Below, one piece after another: positions 47,443 to 60,997 of a stretch of DNA of 64,000 nucleotides; the stretch's first letter is position 1, and every line of letters begins with the position of its first letter. A program made the translations under genes and the position numbers. A model generated the notes under the pieces. The model was not told where the DNA came from. It worked only from the letters and a program-made list of their open reading frames with translations, and did no database searches. Source of the DNA: Phycomyces blakesleeanus NRRL 1555(-) (Eukaryota; Mucoromycota; Mucoromycetes; Mucorales; Phycomycetaceae); NCBI RefSeq assembly GCF_001638985.1, contig NW_017265134.1, positions 3,826,653 through 3,890,652 of the forward strand, read 5' to 3'.

Positions 47443-48892
47443 TCCAGATGAACAAAAAGAATAAAGTAAAAAATAAAAAAAAATGAAAGCCAAGAATTAA
47501 AAGAATATATATATATAATATAATATAAATTGTATATATAAAATGAAAGCCAGAATATATAATACAACCATGATAAATGACCAATGAGTGCACTGGGGAC
47601 CCTTGATGGAGATTCAATCAAGTCCATTTGACGCTGTAATTTGCTATTAGTATTGTTGTTATAAGTAGTAGCAGTAGTATTATTCTGTTACACTGACAAA
47701 GCTTGATCATAGAATACATACATATACATATACATATTTGTACATATTTATATTTATATTTATATAAGAATAGTCTTCTTCTTTTTACAAGGATCCCTTT
47801 ATTTTATTGATTCACAAGAGGTATTATTCTCTCTCTCTCTTTTTGTTTGAAAGAGGAGTTGTAAAGACGTGTATTTTCTTTGGTTGCTGTTACTTGGACT
47901 TTTTTTTTTTTGGAGAGTACAAAGTACAGTGCTCACGGTACCAATTTGCGTCTTTGTAGTTTTTTTTTTACGGTTTTTCAAGTTCCCAATTCGCGCTCTT
48001 TTATTGGCCAATTTACGGGTTTACCAGGCCCAATTTGCGCTTTTTTTTTTTAACTATCTCAAAGGCTCTTACATATATTTTTATGATATTGCAACAAAGG
48101 AATTTATACAGAAAAAAAAAAGTGGGGGAACGGTATAGACAGGCTGGAAATATGTCTGCTTCCACTAACCCATTCATTATCTTGGACATTAACCACTTTC
48201 TTCTTGCCAAACATCACCCTTTTATAAACACATAGTCCGAAAAACATGGCCTTGAACATTATTCTTTAATGTCCTAACAGCCACGGTATGTCTTTCAAAA
48301 TAGAAATAACTTGAACTATACGAAATTTTCATTTTCTTCTTCTTCTTCAATCTCTTTAACCCATCTTGCTAATCTCAATATAAAAAAAAGTTTTTAAAAA
48401 AAAGAAAACTTACTTGTGCAAGAAAAGCATAATAACAACTACATATGAACCCTGCCCTTCGCCCGAGAAATATCTTGACTGGCCACAGTATTTCTGCTGT
48501 ATCTAGTGAGAGTGAAAAGTGGTCTTCCCTCCTCTTGTATCAATAAGCGATATAGGAATGGGCTTTAATTTAATCTAAAGCTCTCATAGATCCCATGTCA
48601 AAAAGATATCTGGACAATGGGTTCTCAACTATCACTATCCCACCTTTACCTTTACTACTGAACATATTCACCAAGCAGTGTTCCTGTTCATGGATTGCAG
48701 CAAGCCATCGTAAGCGAGTCTATGGTCATCCCATTGTAAATCTCTCGACAAGACGTAGTAATAATAGTAAAATGTGATCCTCTAGATTATACCAGGCTAA
48801 ACATATTTATAATTGTATTTACAAGAGAGACAGAAAAAAAAAACATCACTTTATTTTGTAATAAAAAGTGGTTTCAATGGTGATCTGGGCTA
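47443..48892. other. Intergenic region upstream of the aldehyde dehydrogenase
   Basis: No gene recognised. It holds the ALDH promoter (minus strand; TATATA-rich at 47505-47540), a TATATT/TATACA microsatellite at about 47715-47765 and several poly(T) runs. Confidence 0.4.
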
Positions 48893-49145
48893 CTAGGTAC
48901 ACTCATGGGGCCCTTCTTCTGCGACAATACTCATATGTTCTCCTTCGTTTAGCCTGATTGTGCTTTGATTGATAATGCTTAACAAACTTGGTCTAGAATC
49001 CTCTTGATTTCCATTTGCCATCGTTGCATTCACAGCCATTTTGTGTTCTTCTTTGAGCTGCTTGATTACTTTCAAGCTTTCTTCACACCCAGCCCACATT
49101 TGAAAATAAGATTTTTGTATTTGCTTTTTTGTTGTATTCATTGAT
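48893..49145 (-). CDS. Small hypothetical coiled-coil protein or 3' exon remnant
   Basis: Minus-strand frame from ATG 49141 (MNTTKKQIQKSYFQMW) to a TAG at 48893, about 82 aa, with a helical charged segment (EESLKVIKQLKEEHKMA). I do not recognise it. The frame stays open about 40 codons further upstream without an ATG, and an AG acceptor precedes the open part at about 49171, so it may be the last exon of a longer or broken gene. Repeat copy 2 (49596-50062), which looks promoter-like, is upstream on the same strand. Confidence 0.3.
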
Positions 49146-49595
49146 ACTGCCAAGGCACACAGTTCGTGGCCTTTGAGATTGAAATTTGAGAAAATATATA
49201 GTTACAGGAAGGGAAAGAAAGAGATACGAACACTAACTAGTTAGGTGGAATTGAGGTCATTGGATCTATGTATCGCCGTCACTGCCTTAGCTGCAACTAC
49301 ATTGGGGAGGGAAGGAGGAGAGGAGTTGTCAAAGACAAATGCCCAGTGCGCACGTCAGATGGTGTGAACCGTGATATATGCAATCGAAATCTGGAGAGAG
49401 GAGGAAACGGGAGGAGAAAACCGAGCGTAAGAATGCAATATCATATCCCTTGTCTCTCAGATATTGTGTGCAGCTTTTAAGACTTGTGTCGAATACATAG
49501 GAACCGTAGCACATTTTGGGATTTTGCTAAGACCTTCCTTGTGAATATTGTCGCAACACTAGTTTTAGGGAAACGACATTTTGACTCTATCGAAC

Positions 49596-50062
49596 CACAG
49601 ATTATGGCCTATTTTCCGGCATAGAATAACTCTATCGGGTCCTTAAGGATACAGAATATTCGTATAAAGACTTTATTTTATGCTTTTTAAAAAAAAAGGT
49701 GTGTGGGGATTACTTACCAGCTGGTGCTGTCGAACTCTGGGAATATTTAGGCGAAAGAAAGAGAAAGAGATTATACACGTATGGCCAATAAATAGTAAAA
49801 ATATTCAACAAGATTGCGTCACACTCCAATGACAACAACTTCTTATGATTTATATAACAGGCTATTGATATGGTGTATCTATGACTAATCATTGTTTTTT
49901 CTTATAGCCAAATCTAAATTTTAGGGCTATTAATTGAATATATTATATGAATTTCAGGACACACCATTTTGCCCTCAAGGATTAGAGAAAGACACCGATC
50001 GGGACAGGTAGTCGCAATTAATTAGTCCGGTTAGATAGAAACGTCGTACCTATAAGATTGCT
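49596..50062 (-). repeat. Dispersed 466-bp repeat, copy 2
   Basis: Near-identical to 33795-34260, in the same orientation. Similarity starts at CACAGATTATGG and ends at ATTGCT in both copies, and the flanks are unrelated. Differences are almost all C/T or G/A. Confidence 0.9.
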
Positions 50063-50616
50063 CAAATGGATATATATATAGTGTATTTTCTTATTCTTAA
50101 AGCCATTAGTATCAAAGAATTAAGCACCATATAATCAAAGCTTTAAGATTATATAACATTTTATGCCAGATACTTTTTGCAAAGGATAATACCAAACATG
50201 TGCTACCTATAGGACAAGCCTATGGTATATGATATTTTTGATAGATAGAACACTTTTATGTAAACACAAATTCATACTGATTCTGATTTTCTTTCTCATA
50301 AAAAAAAAAAGAAAGAAACGAATCTTTATTCCGATGTTGGACATCAAACTACTGTATTTTAAGCAGTCCCGAATTTTCTGTGAGACGGACAAACCTTGCC
50401 TAATATCAAGTCACATATTCAACACATATAAAAATGAAAGGTTGGTTGTCTCTTCATATTTCCCCTCCCCCCTCACCTAACTTTTTCTTTTTTTTAATAA
50501 ATATATTTTAATTTTTAATTTTTAATTTTTAATTTTATTTCTTTCTTATATATAAATTATATTTTTATATTGAATACCCCCCTCCCTCCCCTTTCTTGAC
50601 TTGATTCCAACCCAAA

Positions 50617-50651
<35 letters not shown>
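50063..50651. promoter_or_regulatory. Upstream region of the FCP1-like gene
   Basis: No gene. It contains the promoter and leader of the phosphatase gene, a (TTTTTAA)n stretch at about 50507-50536, and a 29-A tract at 50623-50651 that runs directly into the start codon at 50652. Confidence 0.55.
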
Positions 50652-50654
<3 letters not shown>

Positions 50655-52989
50655 AATTTGGCCAGCATGTTGAATGATGGGCCACGTCAAGTTGAGATGC
50701 CTACAACATTTATGAATGAAGAAAAAAGGGTAAGAATATAAAAGCAAAGAAAAGAAAGCCCTATTTTTTTCGATTTGGATTTGGATTCTTTGCTGCCTGC
50801 CTTATACTAGACAATCATTAGTTTATTATGTATCTATAACACATACAAGTTATATAGTAAATCAATCGATCAGTCAACCAACAACAAAAAAGAAAGAAAT
50901 TCTTTGAAAATGAATTAATGAATGAATGAATTTATCTATTTATTTTATGCAATTTCAAGAATATTGGTTTTATATAATAACCCACATCTTCCTTATTCTT
51001 TCTTCTTTTTATTTGTTGAATAGGCAATCCTCAATTTGAGCGCTACCTTGCACTTACTCGCAGCAAAAGACCGAAAGTGTGTACCTGTCATACCTGCTGT
51101 ACCTGTTGCTCCTGTTCCGGTTTCTGCCTCTACTACACCTGCTCCTGTTCTTGCTCTTACTCCTCTTCCTCCTCCATCTACACCAACATCGATACCCACA
51201 TGTAAGCAACAAAGATTAAAATACAATACAATGCAACCAATAATAATAATAATAATACAAATGAATGAACATCTAATATTTATTGTCTGTCTGTATCTAT
51301 AAATGTATATTGCTGTAGATCAAAATCCTAATCATACTCGACTTCGCCTTGGACCTCAAGTCAAATCCGACCCTGGACTCTGGAAGCCCAAGCTGTCTTT
51401 TGCAAAGGTTCTTGGTCAAAAACAAAATGGTCTATCCAATGGTGTCTCTACTGTCGCAACTGGAATCAGTAGTGGTAGCAGCAATAACACCAACGTTAAT
51501 AACTATACAAGCAACAACAACAGCTATAATAGTATTAATGGAAATTCCAATGCTGGAGTTGTCCAACTGATTACCCAGGATGTGTGTGATCGAGACAACG
51601 AACCAAAGCTGTTACTCGAAGATAATTATGAAATCCAAGGCTCTTATTCGCGTGGTCTATTTGTCCAGATGTCAAAGAATGGAATCCAGCACACATTTGT
51701 CTTCCCATACCCGGACCATCCTTGGTTCAAAGACATGCATGGGTTGAGAAAGAGTGCCTATATCAACCTGCGTACTGAAGAGGGTGAATTGTGGGAACTC
51801 CATTTGAAAGCATCTGGTGACAAGAGGTATGTGATTTGTTGCTATGTATCTATATAAACAAGTTAGTTTTAACCATAATTTTTTTCTTTTATTAGATGGT
51901 TGTTTGGTTACCTTTGCAGACCAGATGATATTATCAGAATCGTGAGAGAATCAACTAGAGAACTGCTACAACAACGCAAGTTACCACTCGTACTTGATTT
52001 GGATGACACACTTGTCCGCTTAGTTGGTGAAGGAGACAGAAGACATGTACCTGAACGAGACCTTCACTTGTGTAAGTTTATTTACAAGGTTTATGACTCT
52101 AGCGTCACATTATCTATCTCTCTCTCTCACACACACACACACATTCTTTTATATACAATTGGTTTTATAGACGGAGATCGTGTTTCATTGATGAGCGATG
52201 GGCGAAAGATTGTCCTTACCGAACGAGTAAAGGAGTTTCTCGAGTGGGCAAGCACTCTCTTTGAAATCTCAATCTGTTCATTAGGGTAAGCAATAAGAAA
52301 TGTATTCTGTAATTAAAAAGAAAAGACGAGTCATATTCTCCTTTTTTTTTGATTATATGCATATGTATATCATACGATCCACGTACCACACAAAACAAAA
52401 CAAAAATACTAATCAACCTACCAACCAATCAATCCATTCATTAATTAATTAATTCATTTATATATACGACACACACATATATATATATATATCTAGTGAT
52501 CAACAATATGTAGAAAATGTCGTCAGTGTCATTGATCCTCAACGTAGATACGTCCACGGAATCCTTTACTCTGCTCGGAGCGAATACGACTATATCCAAC
52601 GCTCGACAGAACAAAGCAGGCCTCCAAAGAACCTCTTGGCTCTCTACGCATTCTGTGAACTCAAAGACCAATCGCTTGGCTCTGGATTTACGCTGCCGAT
52701 CACAATCGATGACGAAGAGCGCATGTGGCCAGCCGAACAACGTGAGAACATCATCATGGTCAAGAAGCACCTTGGGTCTGAGTGCTGGTCGGTTACGCTC
52801 GACACAGTTGTCAAGAAAGTACTGAACCATATCCACACCGAGTTCTTTAGACAGCTGGATATCTGGCAAACAAAGCAGGCCGAGGCAGAGCGTCTGGGGC
52901 GAATGTACACTCGCGATCCTCCAAGTGCACTGGCAATCTATAAAGGCTATTTACGTGATATGATGGGAGATTTGATTGCACAGTCATAG
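50652..52989 (+). CDS. FCP1-like RNA polymerase II CTD phosphatase, 6 exons
   Basis: HAD-superfamily phosphatase expected to dephosphorylate the Pol II C-terminal repeat in the nucleus. Exons 50652-50729, 51024-51201, 51319-51826, 51896-52071, 52171-52285 and 52497-52989 join in phase to 515 aa. The N-terminus has a Pro/Ala/Val-rich linker and an Asn/Ser run. The catalytic DLDDTLV motif lies at about 283-289, split from later motifs by introns (TERVKEFLEWA, then SICSLGDQQYVENVVSVIDP and YSARSEYDY). The final acidic motif is TIDDEERMWP. No BRCT domain follows, and the length is well below FCP1 of yeast (732) or human (961), so it is a short FCPH-domain form and not a canonical FCP1. The start ATG abuts a long poly(A). 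Confidence 0.83.
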
Positions 52990-53162
52990 TATCATTCTTT
53001 TCTTTTCTTTTATCTTTTTTCACTTCTTTATATATATATATAATTACATATAGACAAACTCACTCATCTACATATAAACCTCCACTCACCCACCATCTCA
53101 CGCTACACTTTACTCCTTTGCTTACCTACTCATTCACACACACACACACACACACTCTCTCT

Positions 53163-53197
<35 letters not shown>

Positions 53198-53660
53198 CTT
53201 TAAAGCTTTATTCTTCCCCCTTTTCTTTTTGTCCTTACTAAATGTACATTTTTTTTCCCGTCTATCTTATCTATCTATTTATCTAGTTACCTTTATTTTT
53301 CATTCATTCCTCCTTACTATTCGTTGTTGAATGTTTCTTTTTAACAGTCTTACTTTACCAACTTATCATACATATATGGTACGACAGTAACAGCTATGAT
53401 AATAAGTAGAAACTCTATTGCTTTATTACAGAAGGATATTTAAGAAAGAAGGAAAAGAGGCAGCTATTACTGTATGAGTGTATAGTAGAAATATAATATA
53501 ATATAATGTGCGTGTGTGTGTGTGTGTGTGTTTAGATGTATATATAAATGTGGGTAAAGAAGTTTAAAGTGAGTGAGTATATATATATATATATATCTAA
53601 AATATTAATAACAATGATAATGATAATGAAAGATATACTATATATTTTGTTGCCTCTTAT
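52990..53660. terminator. Shared 3' region between convergent phosphatase and lipase genes
   Basis: 671 bp between the stop codons (52989 + and 53661 -). Microsatellites CA at about 53133-53155, TA at about 53166-53197, GT at about 53512-53532 and TA at about 53579-53597. No coding potential. Confidence 0.5.
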
Positions 53661-56600
53661 TCAGACCTGGTCATAGGCACCTTTCTGATCAAAGAATCCT
53701 CGGCACAATTGCCGAATGACCTTTTCATACACATTTGGCGAATGGTCCATAAACATGCTCTTGGTGAATATGATCTCAGAAAACCTCGCCTTGACGTCTT
53801 CACACCGGCTCAGGACAACCGTATGGGCGGCCGAGCCGATCGACTGCGAACCTATGGGCGAGTTGTCTCGCGAGTGACTAGAATGCGGCGTGGTCTTGAT
53901 ATGATAGATCGTGCTTGGCGGGTAGATCTTCTCGCCCGTCATGTCGGCCCTCATGGTCTTGATGAGTGCCCAGAACCACTGGTCGTCTTCGCTGTACTCT
54001 TCATCCGGAACCCTAAAGGGTCCAGTTGGCTGGAAGATCTTGTTGGTCTGCTGGCCAATCAGGCGCCCGATGATCTCGTCCGTGATGTTGCTTTCGGTGT
54101 GCAGGGTCTGTGCGACGTTCTTGAGATCCTTGAGTAAGCCGATGCTCAGGCCACTCACGAAATCGTACCCGTGCACCACGCTGGTCACCAAGCCTTGGCC
54201 ACAGTACTCGCTCAGCTCAAGCGACATGCAGCACGGTGGGCCATACGTATAGCAGTGGATCGGTCGCCCGGCCGGTAAACCCGAGAACGGAGACGTGACA
54301 AATGGAACAGGATCTGTTGCAAAGCCTGGGCTCATCGTAACATCATCAAGATCGACATCAAGATCGAAATTGAAATCGACATCCATGTCTTCATATGAGT
54401 CCGGGTTGGTACTGTTGTAGATACCCGCACCTGACCGCTGCAGACGGCTCACGGCCTGTTCTCGCCGCTCGCTCCATATGACGCTCAGAAGCCCGACCAC
54501 TCCTCCTCCGAGCGAGTGTCCGCACAGCACGAGCCCGTACTCAGGGTAGCGCTGCAGCCCCTGGCGGATCGTCTGGAAGACACGGCCCTTTTCACGTGCC
54601 GCCAGGCGCTGTGCAGCATCGAGCATACCGCCGTGCGCCCTGTAACGCACAGGAGGAAGGCCGGGTTGGTCGGTCGGTAAATCAAAGTCAACGTAGCCGC
54701 ACGTCAGATCGGTCAAGATGTCACTCAGTCCAAGAGTTCCACGGCAGGTCAGCACAATCGCCTTGGCCTGATGGTCGACCGCAACATAGTGCACCAGTGC
54801 GTGCATGGACGGGTGGTGCATCGAACTCAGCAGCGAGGCGTCAGTGTAGCTCGACAGAAGGATGTCTTGGATCGGCACGCCAGTGTGGTGTGCAAATGCA
54901 TGGTGGTTGGGGTGGTCGGCCGATGCAGGAAACGCGCTGGGGATGTCTCCGATGCCCAGGATACGCATAAACGACTCTCCGTAGGCTGCGCTCGCATAAC
55001 GCATAAAGTGTGCAATGTTGTTGATGATATGGTTACGAGGGAAGTTGTGTGGGCTTGGTTCGCCGTCAAGTGGTGCACCAGGAACCATAGACATATGTAG
55101 AGATGAAGTGGAAGACGAAGACAAAGTCGATGACGATGAAGATAAGGAAGAAGTAGAGTGATGATGGGATAGACTTGGATTTGTAAAGAGAGGCGGTGTC
55201 GAGGTATGGATAGTGTGGTAAGTGGTGCTACCGTTGGATGAATGCGAAGATTGGCTGCCTTCACAGGAACTCCGTCGGCTAGATGATATGTGGCTACTGT
55301 TGCTGCCAGTGATGTTTGGAGCTGCGGCAGTTGCGGTAGCGACAGCAGCAGCGGTGGTCGCAGGATATTCTGTGTAGGATAATACAGATGAACACGACCG
55401 ATGCTTGTTTCTTCGATCTGAAGAACTATAGTTGCTGTGGCTGCTATTACCGTGGTGGCTATGGCGATGATGATGATGATGATGATTATTATTATTATGG
55501 CGTCGACGATGCTTAGACTCATCTTGGTCAATCATTGACGACTGTCCTGCTCCTGCTACCAATCCTTGGGTCGGTGTTGATGTTTGTGATATACGATGAT
55601 CGATTGGTACAATAACAGAAATAGGATCCTGTCTGCAGAACTGTAGGTGGATATTGTCGTCTGTGTATCCGCATGTCTCGCTGCGACCGGTGTGTCGTTG
55701 AGTAGTCTTTGGAGAGATCTTGGCCAAGAGAATGTTGGATCTTTCGTCGCATTCGGTTTCTTCTAGGAGCTGATCATTCCAGACCCACTCGCTACTGCCG
55801 GTCGATTCGTCTTCACGGTCGATGATTGCCACAAATGACTCTGTGTCAACTTGATCGGTCTGTACGACTACGTATTTGGCAGCTGGTTGATTCGGCTGAC
55901 AAGATGGGGATAAAGATGATGATAAAGTATCTATTGGCCGAATCCGGGTAGTCCGTGTGGAACGTGTATTGGTTGTAGCAGTGATTTCATAAAGTGGAGA
56001 TACCGGCCACGCCTTTTTACAGTTGCTGTTGTTATGGCTGGTTTCTTGGGTTTCTTTTGCTCCATTAAGAGATTCGGCTTCGTGACTGGCCAACATGGCT
56101 TGAAGTTCAAAAATGATGTCTTCATAATCTTCTTGTTTGGTATGTATTGTTGATGCCGACGACAAAGGTAAGATAGGTACATTTCCAGTTCCAGGAACAG
56201 AAGCAGAAACAGAAACAGGTACTGAAACTTGCGCTGGTGCGGCTGCCGGTGTTGAAGCTTGCGCTTGCACTTGAGCTTGTGATTGAGCTGGGTTGTGAGC
56301 ATGAAACTGGATCAGTCCCTGCTGACCTTGTTCATCTTCGACCACGACACCTTTCCACAAGACCGTCATCTTGAACTGTTTCATTGTTCGCTGGTGGGTC
56401 AGACTCTGGAGAACCGCAAATGTGGTGATTGCTCTGGTAAGGCCGGTGAGTATGGCAATCTTGCCTTCTTTGGCAAGTTCAAAGTTTGGATCGTTCATGA
56501 TTTCGCGGTGCATAAGGGTGACAATCCCAGCAATGGCTCTAGAGGTTTCACTAGATCCAAATATTCCATCCAGCACACGTACTGATTCTTCTACTGCCTA

Positions 56601-57387
56601 AAAAAAAAACAAAAAAAAAACAAATAAAAAGATTATATTAGATTAAATCGAATTAAATTAAAATCGAATTAAATTAAATTAAATTATTATTATTATTTAT
56701 TTATTTATTTTAAAAAAAAGGCAGAAGAATATAATGGTGTGTATATAATATTGTGTGGGTGTGTGGGTGTGTGGGTGTTTAGTGGTTGTTTTATTCTTTA
56801 GATGTTTACCTTTAAGCTAGTCTTTACAGCCTTTGAGGTTAGTTGAAGACCAGACATTGCAAACAATTCTGCAACTGTAAATGTGTGATGTATGAGATGA
56901 ATTCCTAGGCCTGTGTATCTTTCAAGGACTTCCAAAAACCCACTAATAGTAATAATAATAAATGTTTTAGTGTATGTTTGTGTATGTTTGTGTCTGTTTG
57001 TGTATATGTGTGTATGCGTATGCTTAAATTTCGTGTAAATATTTACCTGTCTTGTGTTTCGTTTGAACTGCTGCTGCTGCTATTGTTGTTGTTGTTTTTG
57101 TTGCTGTTGATATTATTATTTGGTGCTGCTTCAAGTAATGCATGTCTTGTTTGGGCTGATGAGAATGCATTGATAAGAGCTTGTCGGGATACTCCAAGTG
57201 ATAGGACTGTTCCGCATTTTGCGGCATCGAACATGGCTTCGAGAAAGAGAGACGAGAATCGGAGAGATAGTCGAGTAGCCAGGGACGCGGTTGAGATGAA
57301 ATTTGCAACGTTGTCTGGCAGTAGAGTAGGAGATCCATCATAAATCGAGGTATGATAGACTGATAGTGGATGAGATGCAACCTTCAT
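53661..57387 (-). CDS. Class-3 lipase, diacylglycerol-lipase-like, 3 exons
   Basis: Alpha/beta-hydrolase expected to cleave ester bonds of di- or triacylglycerols. Exons (left to right) 53661-56597, 56810-56942 and 57047-57387 join in phase to 1136 aa. The N-terminal third has a helical region and an Asn/Ser run. The middle is long and low-complexity (Ser/His/Asn/Ala). The C-terminal lipase domain carries VLTCRGTLGLSDILTDLTC, the serine elbow GHSLGGGVVG and a candidate Asp in VHGYDFVSGLS. A His in FMDHSPNVYEKVI near the C-terminus completes the likely Ser-Asp-His triad. This layout (GHSLGG then D-x-V then DH) fits the DAGL-type class-3 lipases of fungi. No membrane helices are obvious. The start ATG at 57387 opens the first exon. 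Confidence 0.9.
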
Positions 57388-60249
57388 TTTTTTCTTCTTT
57401 GTATTGATTTATTCCTCTGATTTATTGTCTTTTTGTATTTATATATATATAAATGTAGTAGTAGTAAAGGAAGAAGTAGAAGAAGTAGAAGAAGTAGAAG
57501 AAGTAAAAGTAAAATTAAAGGTAGTTATGGTGACAGTGGTAGCTATGGTGACGGTAGCTATGGTGATTGTTGTGACAATAGTGCGTAAAATTGAAGGGGG
57601 GTTATATAGAAATACTTCTTTGGTATTTGAAGTTGATGATACAAAAAGTAAAGTGAATAGGAAACAAAAAAAAAGATACTAAAAAAAAAAGAGGAAAAGG
57701 CCAATTCTTCAAAGTGCTTATTAAATACAAATGAATAAAAAAAAATCCAAGCTTTTCTATTTGGATAAAAAAAAAAGAAAAAGAAAAAGAAAGTCTTGGT
57801 CTAAATTGATATTTTATTTTACTGTTAATAGTTTGTAATTCTAGCGTGCGTGTGCTTGTATGTGTGTCTGTAATGATAATAAATTGGTCGGTGATAATTA
57901 TTATAGCGGTGGTTTGGTATTGGTATTTTTGTGATAGTCAATGGTGGTTGGTGGTGCTTAATGGCGGTGGTAGTATAATAAGAAAAAAAAGTTTATTATA
58001 TTGGGATTTTATTTTTATTTTTATTTTTATTTTTATTTTTATTTATTTATGAGTGGGGGATGGGGGGAGATTGAGAGGGAGTTAACACGGTCTTTAATCA
58101 CATGTAATTTATCGCCTTTTCTCTCTCTCTCTCTCTCTATCTTGCTTCCTTGTGGTTTCTGGCTTGGTTTCTTGGTTTCTTGGTTTCTGTACTGTACTGT
58201 ACTGTACTGTACTACATTTTATTATGTATTATGTATGTATTATGTATGTACATGTACATTTATATGTAAGATATATAATTGTTTAACCGAGCCATTAAAA
58301 TTATAGTAATAATTATAATAATTATAGTAATTATAAGAATAGTTTCTTTAAGAAAAAAAATGAGGGGGTAGTTGGGTGGAGTAGGGTGAAGTGGGGTGGG
58401 GGGAGGGGGTTTTTTTTCTTTTTTCTTTTTGTCTTTTTTTTTGTTGCTGCTGCTTTTGCTGGCGTTGGTTCGGTTGGTACTGATTTGGGGTGAAGGAGAA
58501 TTGAAAGACAAGCAATCCCTTGGCAGTGCTAAAGAGGAAGAAGAAGAATAAAAAAATTAGATCCTTTTCTCACCCTCTATTTTTGTTTTTTGTTTTTTTT
58601 TTGGGTTTCTTTGATTTGTATATGAAATCTGTTATGATCTTTAAAACAAAATTATCTACGTAATGTAAACCCAAGTAAATCCAAGGAAATATAGAAATTA
58701 TAGGAATAGAGGGGGATAAAGGTAGAAGGACAGTGAGAAGCAAGACAGAGAGATTGATTGATTGATTCTGTATCATTCTGTACTGCCCTGCTCTGTGGTG
58801 TACTTTGCTTTACTTGGCCCTACTTTCTGATTTTTTACTTATCTATTTAATTATGCTATGCTTTAATTGTAGTGCGATGTGATGTGCTTTTAGTATTGTG
58901 ATGTATTGTGTACAGAAATAAGCATATAAACATGCGTATGTATGTGTAAAATGAATAGGAATCCTCAATTCAATTCAAAAAAATAAATTCAACAAAAATT
59001 GTAATTCTTTGCTTATAATTTTAGAACACAAAATATACAAATACATATATACGCATGGCATCACTTCAAGACACACACGCACACGCACACGCACACGCAC
59101 ACATACTATACAAACCGTACAAACTGTACACACTGTACATAGTATACAGACACCATAATTATTTCCACACACAAATTTTTAGTATATATAAAAATACTTG
59201 GTCCCCCAGATGATGGGTTGTACGAGCCTTTTGGTCCAATAGGCTCCATTTCCTTTATTGTTATGATTATTATGATCATTTTGATTAGAATTATTTTGAT
59301 TAGTATGAATTTATATTATTTTAATACAAGTTGTTTCATAACAAACAAACAATAAATAAATAAATAAATAAATAAAAAATTATCTATAACAAGGAGAGTT
59401 CTAAATCACATATAGATAAAATAAGACAAAATAACGAACAAACCAACGAACGAACGAAAGAAGGGGGGGTTGAAGACTTGAAGATTCAAAGTTCAAAGTT
59501 CAACATAAAAGATAAAAAGGAAATAAAAAAAAAGGACCAACTGTGAATGGGGGTCTGCAATCCTTAGTTTTCCTGACGTAATTCTACTTCACAGGAATGC
59601 ATTTGAAGATCTTATTCCGTGTATTGGTTTGCTTTTTTGTAGATAAATTTGCGATCTTCGATTTATAATGATATGCACACAACACACAAACACACACACA
59701 GATACATACAAATATTATAAAAAACAAGAACAATTTATATAAGACACAGAGGTAAAAGATAAATAGAAAATAAAGGGGGGGATTCAACAATCTATCTTTT
59801 TCTCTATCTCTCTTTAAAGCTTATAATAATATATATTATATTACAAGTTATCAATAATAATAAAAAGACCATGTAGTCTTACATGTATATATATAAAAGA
59901 AGAAGTACAATTAACCCCCCACATTTTAACAGACTGACTAACTAACTAACTAAATACATAATCAAATGACTGAATAGATAAATGACTGATATACTTGGTT
60001 GACTGATAAATAAATTGATTGATTGAATTAATTGAATTGAATTGAATTGAACTGTAGTGTGTTTCATTATAGATATATGAAAATCTACTTTTGTTTATCA
60101 AGCAACCAACAAACCAAATATATATAAATATATATTAACAATACACATGTAAATAGCAATTAAGTATCTGTGTATTACTTGTATATAATTTTCATTGAGT
60201 GTAATTTGTTCATTATCTTTATTGAGCCAATCTGTTGTTTTACTATACA

Positions 60250-60288
<39 letters not shown>

Positions 60289-60964
60289 ATTAAGGAGAGA
60301 AATAAGAGAGGAGATAAAAGAAGAAAGAAGTGACTCAAAGAAAGAGAAAGAGAGAGAGAGAGAGATAGATAGATATAATGATGGTAAGGGTAATGGTAAG
60401 GGTAAGGGTAGGGGTGAGGGTGTACACAGATATACACAGTGAAGATTATGCACAAGAGCTATCAAAAAAGGATCGAATAACAATCAAGTCTGATAAAACC
60501 TATAGTAAATAACAACGGAATTTGATGGCAACAGCGCCTTATGCATACAATATAAACGGAAACAAAGAAGAACTGTAAACTACATATATTATAATAAACA
60601 ACAACAGCAACAACAATAAAAAAAGAATATATGTTTATATCTAATAGATCGGTCAACCAGAGTCCAGACAAATGCACACACAAGCACGCACTAAAGATTA
60701 AAACTTAAAGACTAAAGACTAAATAATATGACAAGAAGAAAAGAATACGGGTACCATGGTAATAAATTAAAATGCCAAGCAAACGGTACTACTCTTTCTT
60801 TCTTTATATATACATATGTGTGTGTGTATTTGTATTGTGTTATATATACCCACATACACACATGGTACACAGTGTACATATAGATATATACATATATTAA
60901 ATTATAGTAAAAAAAGCAAAATATTATAATTTAATATGTGTGTGTACCTTTGTGTATATGTATG

Positions 60965-60997
<33 letters not shown>

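Noticed and set aside
33795..50062. The two 466-bp repeats as LTRs of one large retroelement
   Set aside because: They are direct repeats, but the 15 kb between contains host genes (GYF, ALDH) and no gag/pol, and the copies lack TG..CA ends and target duplications.
54596..55531. Several 100-230-codon frames on both strands
   Set aside because: Out-of-frame shadows of the GC-richer lipase exon; the in-frame lipase motifs explain the region.
60382..60421. Telomere-like GGGTAA/GGGTAG run
   Set aside because: Too short and irregular, in an internal microsatellite-rich interval; treated as a simple repeat.
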